From contig JBHJOF010000282.1 in assembly GCA_050330055.1 (NCBI GenBank), positions 10,920 through 74,919 on the forward strand: a DNA stretch of 64,000 nt, in the 5' to 3' direction. This stretch comes from JBHJOF01 sp050330055. Its GTDB lineage: Bacteria; Pseudomonadota; Alphaproteobacteria; Kiloniellales; JAKSDN01. The stretch's first letter is position 1; the number at the start of each line of letters is the position of its first letter. The notes beneath the pieces were generated by a model. The model was not told where the DNA came from, did no database searches, and was given only the letters and a program-made list of their open reading frames with translations. Positions 50,856 to 60,232 of the stretch are shown piece after piece. Position numbers and translations under genes: made by a program.

Positions 50856-51557
50856 TCAAGCGACAGCGGTGCGCCGCAGCAGGTTGAGCCGGCTCGGCTG
50901 GTCGAACCAGTAGGCACCGTCGCGCTTCTCGGCGGCCGCCTCGAAGCCTTGCGCCAGCGCCTCGCCCGCGGCCTCGAAGGCGGCGCGGCGCTCCGGGTCG
51001 ACCGCCAGGGAGTCGGCCACGCAGTCGGCGAAGCTCTTGTGCTTGAAGGGCGCCGCGTAGCGTTCCTCGACGATCTCCTCGAAGGCCTCGCCCGCGGCGG
51101 CCGCTCGCAGCGCGTCGTAGGCGCGGGCGCGCACCTGCGTCTCGTCGTCGACCGGGCGCATCAGCTCGAAGTAGGTGCCTTCTGCCAGCGGCTCCATCAC
51201 ATAGAGCAGGCCGTCCGGCTTCAGCACGCGGGCCGCCTCGGCCAGCGCCACCTCCTGCGCCTCCACCGGCACGTGGTGCAGGCTGTTGAAGAAGACCACC
51301 AGGTCGAGTGTGGCGTCTTCCAGGGGCAGGTCCTTGCCGACGCCCTCGATGTAGCGCTCGCCGGCGGCCGGCTCCGCCGCATGGGCGCGGGCAAGTTGCG
51401 CCGGCGAGCACTCGATGCCGACCACCGTCGCCCCCTCGCGGGTCATGAAGCGCACCAGCGCGCCGTCGCCGCAGCCGACGTCGGCCACCCGCATACCCGA
51501 CAGGCTCAGGTAGGCGCGCATGACGTCGCTGTGCTTGCGGTGCGGATAGGAGTTCAT
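50856..51557 (-). CDS. Class I SAM-dependent methyltransferase
   Basis: A 233-aa type-11 methyltransferase. Motif I is MRVADVGCGDGALVRFM (about residues 22-38), the acidic loop is VVGIECSPAQL, and motif IV is LDLVVFFNSLHHVP. The conserved C-terminal part (VMEPLAEGTYFELMRPVDDE) has the look of small-molecule methyltransferases. The substrate cannot be deduced and context gives no clue. Confidence 0.88.
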   Translation of the reverse strand: MNSYPHRKHSDVMRAYLSLSGMRVADVGCGDGALVRFMTREGATVVGIECSPAQLARAHAAEPAAGERYIEGVGKDLPLEDATLDLVVFFNSLHHVPVEAQEVALAEAARVLKPDGLLYVMEPLAEGTYFELMRPVDDETQVRARAYDALRAAAAGEAFEEIVEERYAAPFKHKSFADCVADSLAVDPERRAAFEAAGEALAQGFEAAAEKRDGAYWFDQPSRLNLLRRTAVA

Positions 51558-51733
51558 GGCGGTCGCAGTGTGGTCGGCATCGGTACCGCAGGCAAGGTTT
51601 CCTGTTCCCAGGCCTGGGAACCAGTCGTATGATTCGCCGGGTTACGCGCTGACCTGTCGCGCCGCGACATGGTCTGCATGAGATTGGGGAGACCGGTCGA
51701 ATCTGGGGCAAGCTCGTTTCCTATGACAGCGGG

Positions 51734-52828
51734 TTGACGGCGCTACTCGCCGCAACCCTGCTCTCGTTCGCGGTCTGGCTGCTGGCCCTTGCGCTGGGAT
51801 TTGACGAGCCGCCGGCCTATGCGCCGGACGCCTACAAGACCTACTTCCAGCAGGTCAATTGGTGGCCGGTTCCCTTCATCTTCCTGGGCCTGGCGCCGGG
51901 CATATGGTTGACCTGGCGGCCCATGCTGCAGGCCTGGAGCCGGCTGGCCGAGACGGGTGTCCTGCGCGGACCCGAGGGCCAGGCGGACGAGGCGGCCGTA
52001 CAACGGGTTCTGCGCTTCGTCCGGCGCTGGCGCGGCAGTGCCATTCTGGCTGCGCTCGTCGCCGCCCTGGTCATCAATGCCGTCGACTGGGCGCCGCGCT
52101 ACGACGTCTATCTCGGCAGCGCCAGTCTCGCCAAGCAGCTGGGCGTCGCCTGCCGCTTTCCCAACGCTTCCGTGAAATGGCTCCTGGAGGCAGACCTGGG
52201 CGGCGGGGATCCCTGCAGTGTGGATGCAGAGCAAGGCCTGCCGGAAGCGCGGATCGAAGGGATCGCGCCGCCGCCCGGCCAGCTTCTGTTCAACCTGGTC
52301 CTGGTGGCCCAGCAGTTCTTGATCACGCTGTTCGCCGCGTTGGCGGTCACGCAGATCCTGCTGCACACCTTTCTCTTCGGGGCCTTCGAGCAGCTCGCGG
52401 TGGCCCGGGCGCAAGGTCTTCGCCTGATGCTCAACTGCCAGTCGCCGCTCAACGAGTTCGGGCTCGAGCACTGGAACTTTGCCCTCAACAACTTCTATTG
52501 GGCGGTGAGCCCAGCGCTGCTCGGGGTCTTCCTGTCGCGGGTCTCGACCCCGCCGGAGGACTATCTCCCCGGCCAGGTAATCCTCGGCTTCGCGGTGCCT
52601 GCCTGCCTGCTCGCGCCCATGATAGCCACGATCCTCGTGCGCCAGGCGCGGCTGCCCGATGCCTGGGCGACGCTGCAGCCGAACGACCCCGTCGCAGCCG
52701 AGGACTATCGCCGTCAGCAGCTCTGGCCGCTGGATCGCAACTGGTCGTCGAAGCTCGGGATCGTGCTTGCCTTCGCGCTGGCCGCTTTGTCGATCGGCTT
52801 CGAGGTGACCCAGCTGGTCAGGCTCTAG
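51734..52828 (+). CDS. Polytopic inner-membrane protein, unknown function
   Basis: A 364-aa protein with about seven hydrophobic segments: residues 4-22, 44-62, 95-113, 185-215 (probably two), 245-265, 278-298 and 340-358. No transporter or enzyme motif is recognised. The start is uncertain: TTG 51734 is the first common start, but the frame stays protein-like upstream to about 51683 (IWGKLVSYDSG), where an ATT with GGGGAGA-like context is a possible rare start. Some 51 bases could thus be missing from the call. Confidence 0.75.
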   Translation: MTALLAATLLSFAVWLLALALGFDEPPAYAPDAYKTYFQQVNWWPVPFIFLGLAPGIWLTWRPMLQAWSRLAETGVLRGPEGQADEAAVQRVLRFVRRWRGSAILAALVAALVINAVDWAPRYDVYLGSASLAKQLGVACRFPNASVKWLLEADLGGGDPCSVDAEQGLPEARIEGIAPPPGQLLFNLVLVAQQFLITLFAALAVTQILLHTFLFGAFEQLAVARAQGLRLMLNCQSPLNEFGLEHWNFALNNFYWAVSPALLGVFLSRVSTPPEDYLPGQVILGFAVPACLLAPMIATILVRQARLPDAWATLQPNDPVAAEDYRRQQLWPLDRNWSSKLGIVLAFALAALSIGFEVTQLVRL

Positions 52829-53138
52829 CCCGTAGTCCGTGCAAATTGAACCGGCGCAGCTTTCCTCACCCTTCGACAAGCTCAGGGTGATACGCCGTCT
52901 CGAAACCAGAGACTCATGGCCCATCCTTCGAGACGCGTTCTTCGAACGCTCCTCAGGATGAGGAATGACGTTCTATATCAACCGCCTACCACCTCATGCT
53001 GAGGAGCCGCGAAGCGGCGTCTCGAAGCATGGGAGCCCGGTCATGAGTATCAGAATTTGGTATGACAAGCTGGGCTTGCAAAGGGCAGCCGGCGCTTCGG
53101 CTGACTTCGCGAGGCGTGAATAGCGGATGACTTTGCGG
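52829..53138. other. Spacer filled by intergenic palindromes
   Basis: A 310-base spacer between convergent genes: the rightward membrane protein and the leftward permease. Most of it is taken up by the repeat array at 52866-53031. No gene or T-rich terminator is evident. Confidence 0.5.
52866..53031. repeat. Three palindromic intergenic units in a row
   Basis: TCACCCTTCGACAAGCTCAG to GGTGA (52866-52890), CATCCTTCGAGACGCG to CCTCAGGATG (52922-52960) and CATGCTGAGGAGCCGCG to TCTCGAAGCATG (52995-53031) are imperfect palindromes. The CTGAGGAGCC...GTCTCGAAG form is a well-known family of short intergenic repeats in rhizobial and related genomes. They may end transcription from both convergent genes. 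Confidence 0.75.
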
Positions 53139-54143
53139 CTAGCCGCGCGTGGTACGCAGCCGATCGATGAAGATGGCCGCGATAATCACCGTGCCCAGCA
53201 CGATCATCTGCACGTAGCCGTCCACGCGTGTCAGATTCATCCCGTTCGACAGCACGGTGACGAAGATCGTACCGAGCAGGGCCGCCGGCACCCCGCCGAT
53301 GCCGCCGCGCAGGCTGACGCCGCCGATCACCGCCGCGGCGATGCTTTCCAGGGTCAGGTTGCCGCCCAGGTTGGGCTCGCCCGAGCCGGTGCGCGCGGTC
53401 AGCAGCATGGCGCCGATGGCCGCCAGCACGCTACAGATTATGTAGGCGTAGACCAGGTAGCGCCGGCTCGGCAGGCCGGCGACCATGGCGGCGCGCGGGT
53501 TGCTGCCCAGGATGTAGAAGCTGCGCCCGATCACCGTGTAGTGCAGCAGCAGATGGATAGCGATCAGTGTGATGCCAGAGAGCACGATGGGGATCGGCAC
53601 CCCCACGACCGTGCCGCTGTAGACCAGCTGGCTGAACTCGCGCGGCACGCCGAACACCGGCCGGCCGTTGGAAATGGTCGAAGCAATGCCGTAGCAGATG
53701 TTGAGCGTACCCAGGGTAGCGATGAAGGGGTTGACGCGGAGAAACGCCACGCTGAAGCCGTTGACCGCGCCGACCGCGACGCCGAAGAGGAGGCCGGCTG
53801 CTATGGCGAGCGCGATCGCTAGATAGACAGAGGCCGGATCAGCCGCGACCATGCCGGTCATGATCAGCGCCGTCAGCACGCTGACCGAGGAGACGCACAT
53901 GCCGAGCGAAAGGTCGAAGCCCCGGGTCAGGATCACCACCATCTGGGCGGTGGCGAAGATCGCCAGGTAGCTGCTCTGCGACAGGATGTTGACCAAGTTG
54001 CCGGCGGAGAGAATCCGCGGCTCGACAGCGGCGAAGCCGAGCGCCATCAGCACCAGGACGATGAGGCTGAGCGCCCGCATCAGGTGCTGGCGCAGGCTCG
54101 GCCGCTCCTCCGCGGCGGCGACCGGTGCGGTGGTCTCAGCCAC
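53139..54143 (-). CDS. ABC transporter permease (sugar-type, RbsC-like)
   Basis: A 334-aa inner-membrane permease of the branched-chain/ribose family (BPD_transp_2). It has many hydrophobic helices and the signatures GFDLSLGMCVSS, VNPFIATLGTL and ESIAAAVIGGVSLRGG. It starts at GTG 54143, overlapping the upstream permease stop by eight bases. Together with the other permease it should form a heterodimeric channel. It is the last gene of the leftward cassette. Confidence 0.92.
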   Translation of the reverse strand: MAETTAPVAAAEERPSLRQHLMRALSLIVLVLMALGFAAVEPRILSAGNLVNILSQSSYLAIFATAQMVVILTRGFDLSLGMCVSSVSVLTALIMTGMVAADPASVYLAIALAIAAGLLFGVAVGAVNGFSVAFLRVNPFIATLGTLNICYGIASTISNGRPVFGVPREFSQLVYSGTVVGVPIPIVLSGITLIAIHLLLHYTVIGRSFYILGSNPRAAMVAGLPSRRYLVYAYIICSVLAAIGAMLLTARTGSGEPNLGGNLTLESIAAAVIGGVSLRGGIGGVPAALLGTIFVTVLSNGMNLTRVDGYVQMIVLGTVIIAAIFIDRLRTTRG

Positions 54144-55158
54144 GGACCTGTCTCCTCCGGCCGAACTCGTCGAGCGCCACCGCCAGAATGACGATCACGC
54201 CGAGAACAATGGTCTGGATCTTGCTGTCGATGCGCAGCAGGTTCATGGCATTGGTCACGATCGAGAGGAAGAGGGCGCCCAGCGCCACCATCTCGACCCG
54301 GCCGATGCCGCCGCGCAGGCTGACGCCGGCGATTACCGCGGCGGCGATCGACTGCAGCATCATAATGTTGCCGCCGAGCGTCGCCTGGCCGGAGCCGAGA
54401 CGGGCGGTCAGCAGCACACCGGTGATGGCGGCGAGCGTGCCACACATGGTGTAGGTCAGCACGAGATAGGTCTTGGTCGGCACGCCGGAGACCAGGGCCG
54501 CCTGCAGATTCCCGCCAATGGCGTAGATGTAGCGGCCGAGCACCGTGTGGTTCTGGATGACCCAGACCAGCACGATCAGCGCCAGCGCCACGTAGACCGT
54601 GGTCGGCAGGCCAAACCAGAGGGCGCGCCCGAAGCCCTTCACGAACTCGTCCGGCATGCCGTAGACCGGGATGCCGCTGGTCAGCAGCAGCGCTATGCCC
54701 GACGCGATCGACAGCGTGCCCAGCGTTACCATGAAGGGCGAGATGCGCAGGAAGGCGACGCAGAGGCCGTTGATCAGGCCGATGCCGACACCGCAGGCGA
54801 TGCCGGCTGAGACGCCCAACAGGATCACCAGCCAGACCTGATCCGGCATGGTCATCATCAGCGCAGCCATGACCTTGGCCATGACTGTGCTGGCCAGCGC
54901 AATCACCGCGCCGACCGAGAGATCGAAGCCGCCGACGATCAGCACCAGCATCTGCCCGGCCGCCAGGATCGCCAGGAACGAGGCGCTGCGCAGCACGTTG
55001 AAGACGTTGAAGACGCCGAGGAAGCGCGGCTCGAAAAGCGCGAGCCCGGCGATCAGCAGGACCAGCAGGATCGGCAACAGGCCGATCGCGGTCACCACAT
55101 GGGTCATGCGGCTCATGCCGGTCGCGTGCTGGTGGCTGGTCAGGCTACCGCTGCTCAT
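54136..55158 (-). CDS. ABC transporter permease (sugar-type, RbsC-like)
   Basis: A 340-aa permease, paralogous to its downstream neighbour: GGFDLSVGAVIALAST, ISPFMVTLGTLSIASGIAL and QSIAAAVIAGVSLRGGIGR. About eight to ten membrane helices. The ATG at 55158 lies 160 bases from the ATPase gene; an intergenic palindrome occupies part of that gap. Partner of the adjacent permease and of the ATPase upstream. Confidence 0.92.
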   Translation of the reverse strand: MSSGSLTSHQHATGMSRMTHVVTAIGLLPILLVLLIAGLALFEPRFLGVFNVFNVLRSASFLAILAAGQMLVLIVGGFDLSVGAVIALASTVMAKVMAALMMTMPDQVWLVILLGVSAGIACGVGIGLINGLCVAFLRISPFMVTLGTLSIASGIALLLTSGIPVYGMPDEFVKGFGRALWFGLPTTVYVALALIVLVWVIQNHTVLGRYIYAIGGNLQAALVSGVPTKTYLVLTYTMCGTLAAITGVLLTARLGSGQATLGGNIMMLQSIAAAVIAGVSLRGGIGRVEMVALGALFLSIVTNAMNLLRIDSKIQTIVLGVIVILAVALDEFGRRRQVRG

Positions 55159-55211
55159 CGCCTAGTGCTCAGCATCATTGAACGTATCACGACGGCCGTT
55201 CCACTCACCGA

Positions 55212-55271
55212 TGTCACCCCCGGACTTGATCCGGGGGTCCATGGATTGCCGGGTCAAGCCCGGCAATGACA
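55212..55271. repeat. Intergenic palindromic element with two hairpins
   Basis: The 60-base unit is bounded by TGTCA and TGACA and contains two stems: CCCCCGGACTTGATCCGGGGG and ATTGCCGGGTCAAGCCCGGCAAT. This arrangement is a recurrent non-coding repeat in alphaproteobacterial spacers. Here it lies inside the transporter operon, between ATPase and permease genes, where it could reduce or stabilise downstream mRNA. Confidence 0.8.
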
Positions 55272-55318
55272 AGAAATACAATGGTATCGAACGCGCCACT
55301 CCCTTCTAGAATCCGGTA

Positions 55319-56923
55319 CTATTCGCCGGCAGCCGCCGCGGCCGCCTGCTGCTGCGGTTGCTCCTGGAAGAAGCAGGACAGCACGGCCTGCTCGTTGATC
55401 GCGGCGCCGATCAGCTCGCGCACCAGGCGGGCGCGGTGCATGACGTAGAGGCGGTTGGCCAGGTGCAGCACCTCGGGCAGCTCCGATGAGACCAGCACAA
55501 TGGCCGCGCCGCTCTCCACCAGCGCCTTCATCAGCTCGTAGACCTCGACCTTGGCGCCGACGTCGATGCCCACCGTGGGCTCGTCGAACAGGAAGACCTG
55601 GGTCTCGCGGGTCAGGCCGCGCGCCAGCATGACCTTCTGGCGGTTGCCGCCGGAGAGGTTGCCGACCACGCGCTCGATGTTCGGAGGCCGCAGGCGCAGG
55701 CGGTCGACGATTGCCTGGATGACGCGTTTCTCGCCGGCGCGCTTGAGGATGCGCATGCGGGCGAACTGCGCCAGGTCGAGCGCCGCCATGGAAGCGTTCT
55801 CGCGCACCGAGCGCTCCAGCGCCAGGCCCTCCACCACGCGGTCGGAGGGGAAATAGCAGACGCCGCGCTTCAGGCTCTCGTCGGGGCGTGGATGCTCGAC
55901 CGGCTGGCCCTTGATCAGAATCTCGCCGGCCTCGATCGGCTCCAGCCCGTAGACGGCGCGGATCAGCTCCGATTTGCCGCAGCCGACCAGGCCGGCAATG
56001 CCGGTCACCTCCCCGGCGCGGGCGACGATCGAGACGCCCTCGACGGCATGGGTCGCCAGGGTCAGGTCGCGAATCTCCAGCAGAGTGTCGCCCGGGCGGT
56101 GCTCGATCCTGGGAAACAGCACCTCGATCTTGCGCCCGGTCATGAGCTCAACCAGCTCGTTGTCGCTGACCTCGTCGACCAGGCGTGTTGCGATCTTGCG
56201 GCCGTCGCGCAGCACGGTGATGCGGTCGGCAATCTGCTTGATCTCGCGCAGGCGGTGCGAGACGTAGATGATACCGACGCCCTTGACCTTCAGCTTGGCG
56301 ATCAGGTCGAACAGCTTGTAGGTCTCGCTCTCGGTCAGCGATGCGGTCGGCTCGTCGAGGATCAAGAGGCGCACCTCGGCAAGCAGCGCCTTGGCGATCT
56401 CGACCATCTGCTGGTGGGCGCGCGATAGCTCGCTGACCTTCTTCCTGGGATTGAGGTCGAAGCCGAGCTGGGCGATCACCTTGGCGGCCCGCTCGCGCAT
56501 CTCCGGCTTGTTGAGGAAGCCGGCTGCCTGGATCTCGTGGCCGAGGAAGAGATTCTCCTCGACCGTCAGGTTGGGCACCAGGGAGAACTCCTGGAACACC
56601 GGGCTGATGCCCATGACGCGCGCCTGGTGCGGCGTCAGGTGGCGAATCTCCTGTCCCTCGTAATGGAAGGAGCCGCGGTCCGCGGGAAAGGTGCCGGCGA
56701 TGACGTTGATCAGGGTCGACTTGCCGGCGCCGTTTTCGCCGAACAGCACGTGGACCTCGCCGCCGCGCAGGTCGAAATCCACCTGGTCGAGCGCCAGGAC
56801 GCCGGGAAAGCGCTTGGAGATGCCGCTCATCTCCAGCAGCGGACGGCCGCCGGCCGCCCCCTCGCTCACTGGCGGGGAGGCGGCCGGATCGGCTGTCGAT
56901 CGTACTGCAGCTTCGTCATTCAT
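55319..56923 (-). CDS. ABC transporter ATP-binding protein (RbsA/MglA type)
   Basis: A 534-aa protein with two nucleotide-binding domains. The first has Walker A GENGAGKSTL, signature LSRAHQQMVEIAKAL and Walker B LLILDEPTASL. The second has a degenerate Walker A GLVGCGKSELI, signature LSGGNRQKVMLARGL and VFLFDEPTVGID. This tandem form is typical of sugar-type importers and fuels the two permeases. The C-terminal tail is Gln/Ala-rich (QEQPQQQAAAAAAGE). Confidence 0.94.
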   Translation of the reverse strand: MNDEAAVRSTADPAASPPVSEGAAGGRPLLEMSGISKRFPGVLALDQVDFDLRGGEVHVLFGENGAGKSTLINVIAGTFPADRGSFHYEGQEIRHLTPHQARVMGISPVFQEFSLVPNLTVEENLFLGHEIQAAGFLNKPEMRERAAKVIAQLGFDLNPRKKVSELSRAHQQMVEIAKALLAEVRLLILDEPTASLTESETYKLFDLIAKLKVKGVGIIYVSHRLREIKQIADRITVLRDGRKIATRLVDEVSDNELVELMTGRKIEVLFPRIEHRPGDTLLEIRDLTLATHAVEGVSIVARAGEVTGIAGLVGCGKSELIRAVYGLEPIEAGEILIKGQPVEHPRPDESLKRGVCYFPSDRVVEGLALERSVRENASMAALDLAQFARMRILKRAGEKRVIQAIVDRLRLRPPNIERVVGNLSGGNRQKVMLARGLTRETQVFLFDEPTVGIDVGAKVEVYELMKALVESGAAIVLVSSELPEVLHLANRLYVMHRARLVRELIGAAINEQAVLSCFFQEQPQQQAAAAAAGE

Positions 56924-56963
56924 CCGCGTCTGCGGTCCGCGGCTGAGTGCCAGGAGCCGACGC

Positions 56964-58028
56964 TTACTTCGCGGTCACCGAGTAGACCGGGGTCCAATCG
57001 GCCGGCGCCAGCACCAGCCCCATGTTGATCTGATCGACGTTGCTCTTGGCGATCATGTCGGGAATCGGTTTGACGAATGGCATGACCTCCTCGCCTTCAA
57101 GGGCACGCACCGCCATGTCGATCGCCACCTTGCCTTCCAGCACCGGATACTGGGTGGCGAAACCGAGAATCTCGCCCTTGTTCATGGCGTCGAGCATAGC
57201 CTGGTTCTCGTAGGAGGACATGATCTGAATCTCGCCCTCGCGGCCGACCTCGGCGACCGCCCCGATTGCGGCTTCGGCAGTCGGCGCCGTGCCCCAGATC
57301 ACGTCCATGTCGGGATAGGCCTGCAGCGCGTCCTGGATCAGCTGCAGCTGCACGCCGACGCCGCTGTCGCCGAACATTTCGTCGAGGATCGCAACGTTGC
57401 TGCCGTCGAGTGCGGTCTTGAAGCCTTCGTAGAAGCTCTCCGCCCAGCCGGAGCCCGCCGGGCCCGGGAAGGCGACGGCCTTGCCTTCCTTGCCGCCCAG
57501 GAAGTCGAGCAGGTACTTGCCGGTCTGCTCGCCCATGGTATCGAACTCGACGTACATCTTGCCGGTCGTCTTGGCCTCGGCGACGGGGTTGACGGTGGCG
57601 ATCACTGGCTTGCCGGCGGCAATGCCTTCCTCGAACTTCTGCGCCAGACCGGCCTCGGAGATCGGGCCGACCACGATGGCATCGGCGTTCGAGGCCATGC
57701 AGTCGTCGAACTGCGAGAGCTGACGCGGCAGGTTCTCATAGCCACCCGCCTCGTAGAGCGTCATGTTGACGCCCTGGCGCTCGGCTTCGGTGACGATGCC
57801 GTAGGCCACGGCGACCCAGAAGCTGTCCTTCATGTGCGGGAAAAGCACGCAGATGTTCCACGGCTTGGAGGCCTTCTCCACCGGGCTGTAGTCAACCTCG
57901 ACGTTCGAGCCGGACGAGGCGTCGTACACCTTGATCGGCCACCATGCTTCGCTTGCCAGTGCAGCGTTGGAGGGCACTGCCAGACTGGCAATCAATGCCA
58001 ATGCATATGTGCCACGTCTCTTACTCAT
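56964..58028 (-). CDS. Periplasmic substrate-binding protein, TorT-like
   Basis: A 354-aa periplasmic binding protein (type-1 fold) with a signal peptide (about 1-26, ending NAALASEA). Its start WWPIKVYDASSGSNVEVDYS and KASKPWNICVLFPHMKDSFW resemble TorT, the sensor partner of TMAO signalling, more than ordinary ribose binders. Here no torS-type kinase or TMAO reductase gene is nearby and an ABC importer follows, so it is read as the import receptor. ATG 58028 has GGGAG upstream. The ligand is unknown. Confidence 0.85.
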   Translation of the reverse strand: MSKRRGTYALALIASLAVPSNAALASEAWWPIKVYDASSGSNVEVDYSPVEKASKPWNICVLFPHMKDSFWVAVAYGIVTEAERQGVNMTLYEAGGYENLPRQLSQFDDCMASNADAIVVGPISEAGLAQKFEEGIAAGKPVIATVNPVAEAKTTGKMYVEFDTMGEQTGKYLLDFLGGKEGKAVAFPGPAGSGWAESFYEGFKTALDGSNVAILDEMFGDSGVGVQLQLIQDALQAYPDMDVIWGTAPTAEAAIGAVAEVGREGEIQIMSSYENQAMLDAMNKGEILGFATQYPVLEGKVAIDMAVRALEGEEVMPFVKPIPDMIAKSNVDQINMGLVLAPADWTPVYSVTAK

Positions 58029-58078
58029 TGATCGCGCTCCCTGTTCTTTCAGTTTGATTCATCGACACTTGTGCCACG

Positions 58079-60160
58079 CTAGTTCACACGTCGCGTGATT
58101 ACGTAGGATCCGGATTCATGCAGTTCCGCCCGCCAGTCCGGCTCGATCACGATTGTGGTGGTCTCCTCCTCGATGATCGACGGACCAACGATGCACTCGT
58201 CGACGCCGATCTTCATGCCATCGTAGACGGCCGTCCTGACACCTCTTCCGTCAGAGGAGAAGATCACGTCCCTATGGGACTTCAACGCCTCCCGCAGCGA
58301 GCCGGCACCGTTGAGTTTTGGCGACTTCGGCTTGTCGACTCGGCCGTAGAGCGTGCTCTCGATATTCACAACCTCGACCGCGCTATGGGGCTCGGAATAG
58401 GTGTAGAGGCGCTCGTGCCGCTTGTGAAAGGCATCCTTCACCTGCGCCGCCGTCGCGCCCGAGATCTCGAAGGTGTCCAGTTCCACGGTGCATTCGTGCA
58501 CCTGACCGACGTAGCGCATGTCCATGCTGCGCTTGACGTAGATCCGGTCGCGATCGAAGCCGTCGGCCTCCAGATGCTTGACGCCTCGCTCTTCGATCTC
58601 GAGGAAGAGCTGGTTCAGCCGCTCAAACGCGCCCGGCGTGTCCAGGCGCAAGGGGCTGGTCGCCATGAAGTTGTACTTCACGTCGGATATGATCTGGCCG
58701 AAGGCGCAGAGCCCGGACGCGAGCTTGGGGACTATCGCCTTTTTTATGCCGATCTCGCGCGCCAGGGCGGTGATGTGGGCTCCCGTCGCACCGCCTGCTC
58801 CAACCAGAACAAAGTCGCGCGGATCGTAGCCGCGCTCGACGGAAACGCGGCGTATGCCGTTGACCATGTTGTTGTTGACGATGGTGAAGACACCATGGGC
58901 GGCCTTCTCGACTGACAGGCCGAGAGGATCCGCAAGCTTCTCCTTGATCGCGCGATAGGCCTTTTCCTTGTTCAAGGGCAGCCGGCCGCCGATCAGCCCG
59001 TCAGGGTTGAGGTTTCCGAGCACAAGGTTGGCATCCGACACCGTGGGCTCCGTGCCGCCCTGGTCGTAGCAGACGGGACCCGGGTCGGCCCCCGCGCTTT
59101 CCGGTCCGACCTGCAGGAGCCCAAGAGTGTCGATCCAGGCAATGGATCCTCCGCCGGCGCCCAGGGTTTCCACCTGAATCATCGGCACGCCGATGCGATA
59201 GCGTAGAAAATCGATATTCTTGTTGAGGTTGGTGATCCCATCCTTCGTCAAGGTGACATCGAAGGACGTGCCACCCATGTCGACGGTGATGATGTTCCGC
59301 TCGTCGAACGGGGCGCTTACATACATGCCTGCCTGTGGCGCCGACGCGGGTCCGGAGTTAATGGCGTAGACCGATCTCTCGGTCATGGCTTCGCCGATCG
59401 CCAGGCCGCCGTTGGATTGGAAGTAGCGAAGCGGATGTCGCACGCCCAGATCAGCGAAGTAGGTCTCGACCGCCTCGACATAGCTCCTCATGGTGGGTGT
59501 CAGGTATGCATTGGCAACCGTCGTCGACGTCCGCGTGTACTCCCGGATCTGGGGATAGATCTCACTGCCGACTGCAAGGATCACATCCGGCATCATCTTG
59601 CGGACGATCTCCGCCGCGCGGCGTTCATGGTCCGGGTTGAGTACCGACCAGAGGAAAGAGACGGCAACGGCCTCGACCTGCTCGTCCAAAAAGAACCGGC
59701 ACGCGGCGCGAACATCCTCCTCATTGAGCGGCGTACGCACCTCGCCGGTCGACAGGACCCGCTCTTCTATGCCCTTGCGCAGGTAGCGTGGAACCAGCAT
59801 GCGCGCGGGCGGATACTCCGCGTCATAGCGATAGCCGTCTTCCTTATGACCCAGTCGAATCTCGATCGAGTCCTCGTGACCCCTTGTGCAGATCAGTCCG
59901 ACCTTCGCTCCCTTGTGCTGAATCAGCGCATTGAGGGCGACAGTCGTACCGTTGATGCAAAGATCGCATTCGGAGACAATCTCCTGCGCGCTCTTTCCGA
60001 GCTCCTCGGAGATCAGCTTCAAGCCGTTCTCGATAGCCTTGGTCGGGTCATTCGGCGTGGAAAGCGCCTTGTAGAGCTTGACGTTGCCTGCCCCGTCGGC
60101 GAGGACAAAGTCCGTAAAGGTGCCTCCTGCATCGATGCCCAAGCGATAATTGCTCCGCAT
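58079..60160 (-). CDS. hyuA: Hydantoinase/oxoprolinase subunit A
   Basis: A 693-aa HyuA-type subunit. These pair with HyuB to open cyclic amides such as hydantoins or 5-oxoproline (or carboxylate ketones) with ATP. N-terminal YRLGIDAGGTFTDFVLADG and IITVDMGGTSFDVTLTKDG are the ATP-grasping motifs of the ASKHA-like fold, followed by LVGAGGATGAHITALARE. ATG 60160 is preceded by GAGGGAG. The gene lies 50 bases upstream of the binding-protein gene, linking uptake and processing. Exact substrate cannot be assigned from sequence. Confidence 0.92.
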   Translation of the reverse strand: MRSNYRLGIDAGGTFTDFVLADGAGNVKLYKALSTPNDPTKAIENGLKLISEELGKSAQEIVSECDLCINGTTVALNALIQHKGAKVGLICTRGHEDSIEIRLGHKEDGYRYDAEYPPARMLVPRYLRKGIEERVLSTGEVRTPLNEEDVRAACRFFLDEQVEAVAVSFLWSVLNPDHERRAAEIVRKMMPDVILAVGSEIYPQIREYTRTSTTVANAYLTPTMRSYVEAVETYFADLGVRHPLRYFQSNGGLAIGEAMTERSVYAINSGPASAPQAGMYVSAPFDERNIITVDMGGTSFDVTLTKDGITNLNKNIDFLRYRIGVPMIQVETLGAGGGSIAWIDTLGLLQVGPESAGADPGPVCYDQGGTEPTVSDANLVLGNLNPDGLIGGRLPLNKEKAYRAIKEKLADPLGLSVEKAAHGVFTIVNNNMVNGIRRVSVERGYDPRDFVLVGAGGATGAHITALAREIGIKKAIVPKLASGLCAFGQIISDVKYNFMATSPLRLDTPGAFERLNQLFLEIEERGVKHLEADGFDRDRIYVKRSMDMRYVGQVHECTVELDTFEISGATAAQVKDAFHKRHERLYTYSEPHSAVEVVNIESTLYGRVDKPKSPKLNGAGSLREALKSHRDVIFSSDGRGVRTAVYDGMKIGVDECIVGPSIIEEETTTIVIEPDWRAELHESGSYVITRRVN

Positions 60161-60232
60161 CCTCGCTCCCTCATGGCATTGTTGGGCCCGCCCTCTGCGC
60201 GGGACCTTGACTTTGTACGAAAAGGCTCTGAT

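Noticed and set aside
56964..58028. A TMAO-respiration (tor) locus
   Set aside because: Only the binding protein resembles TorT; no TorS-type kinase, TMAO reductase or cytochrome gene is near, and an ABC importer follows directly.
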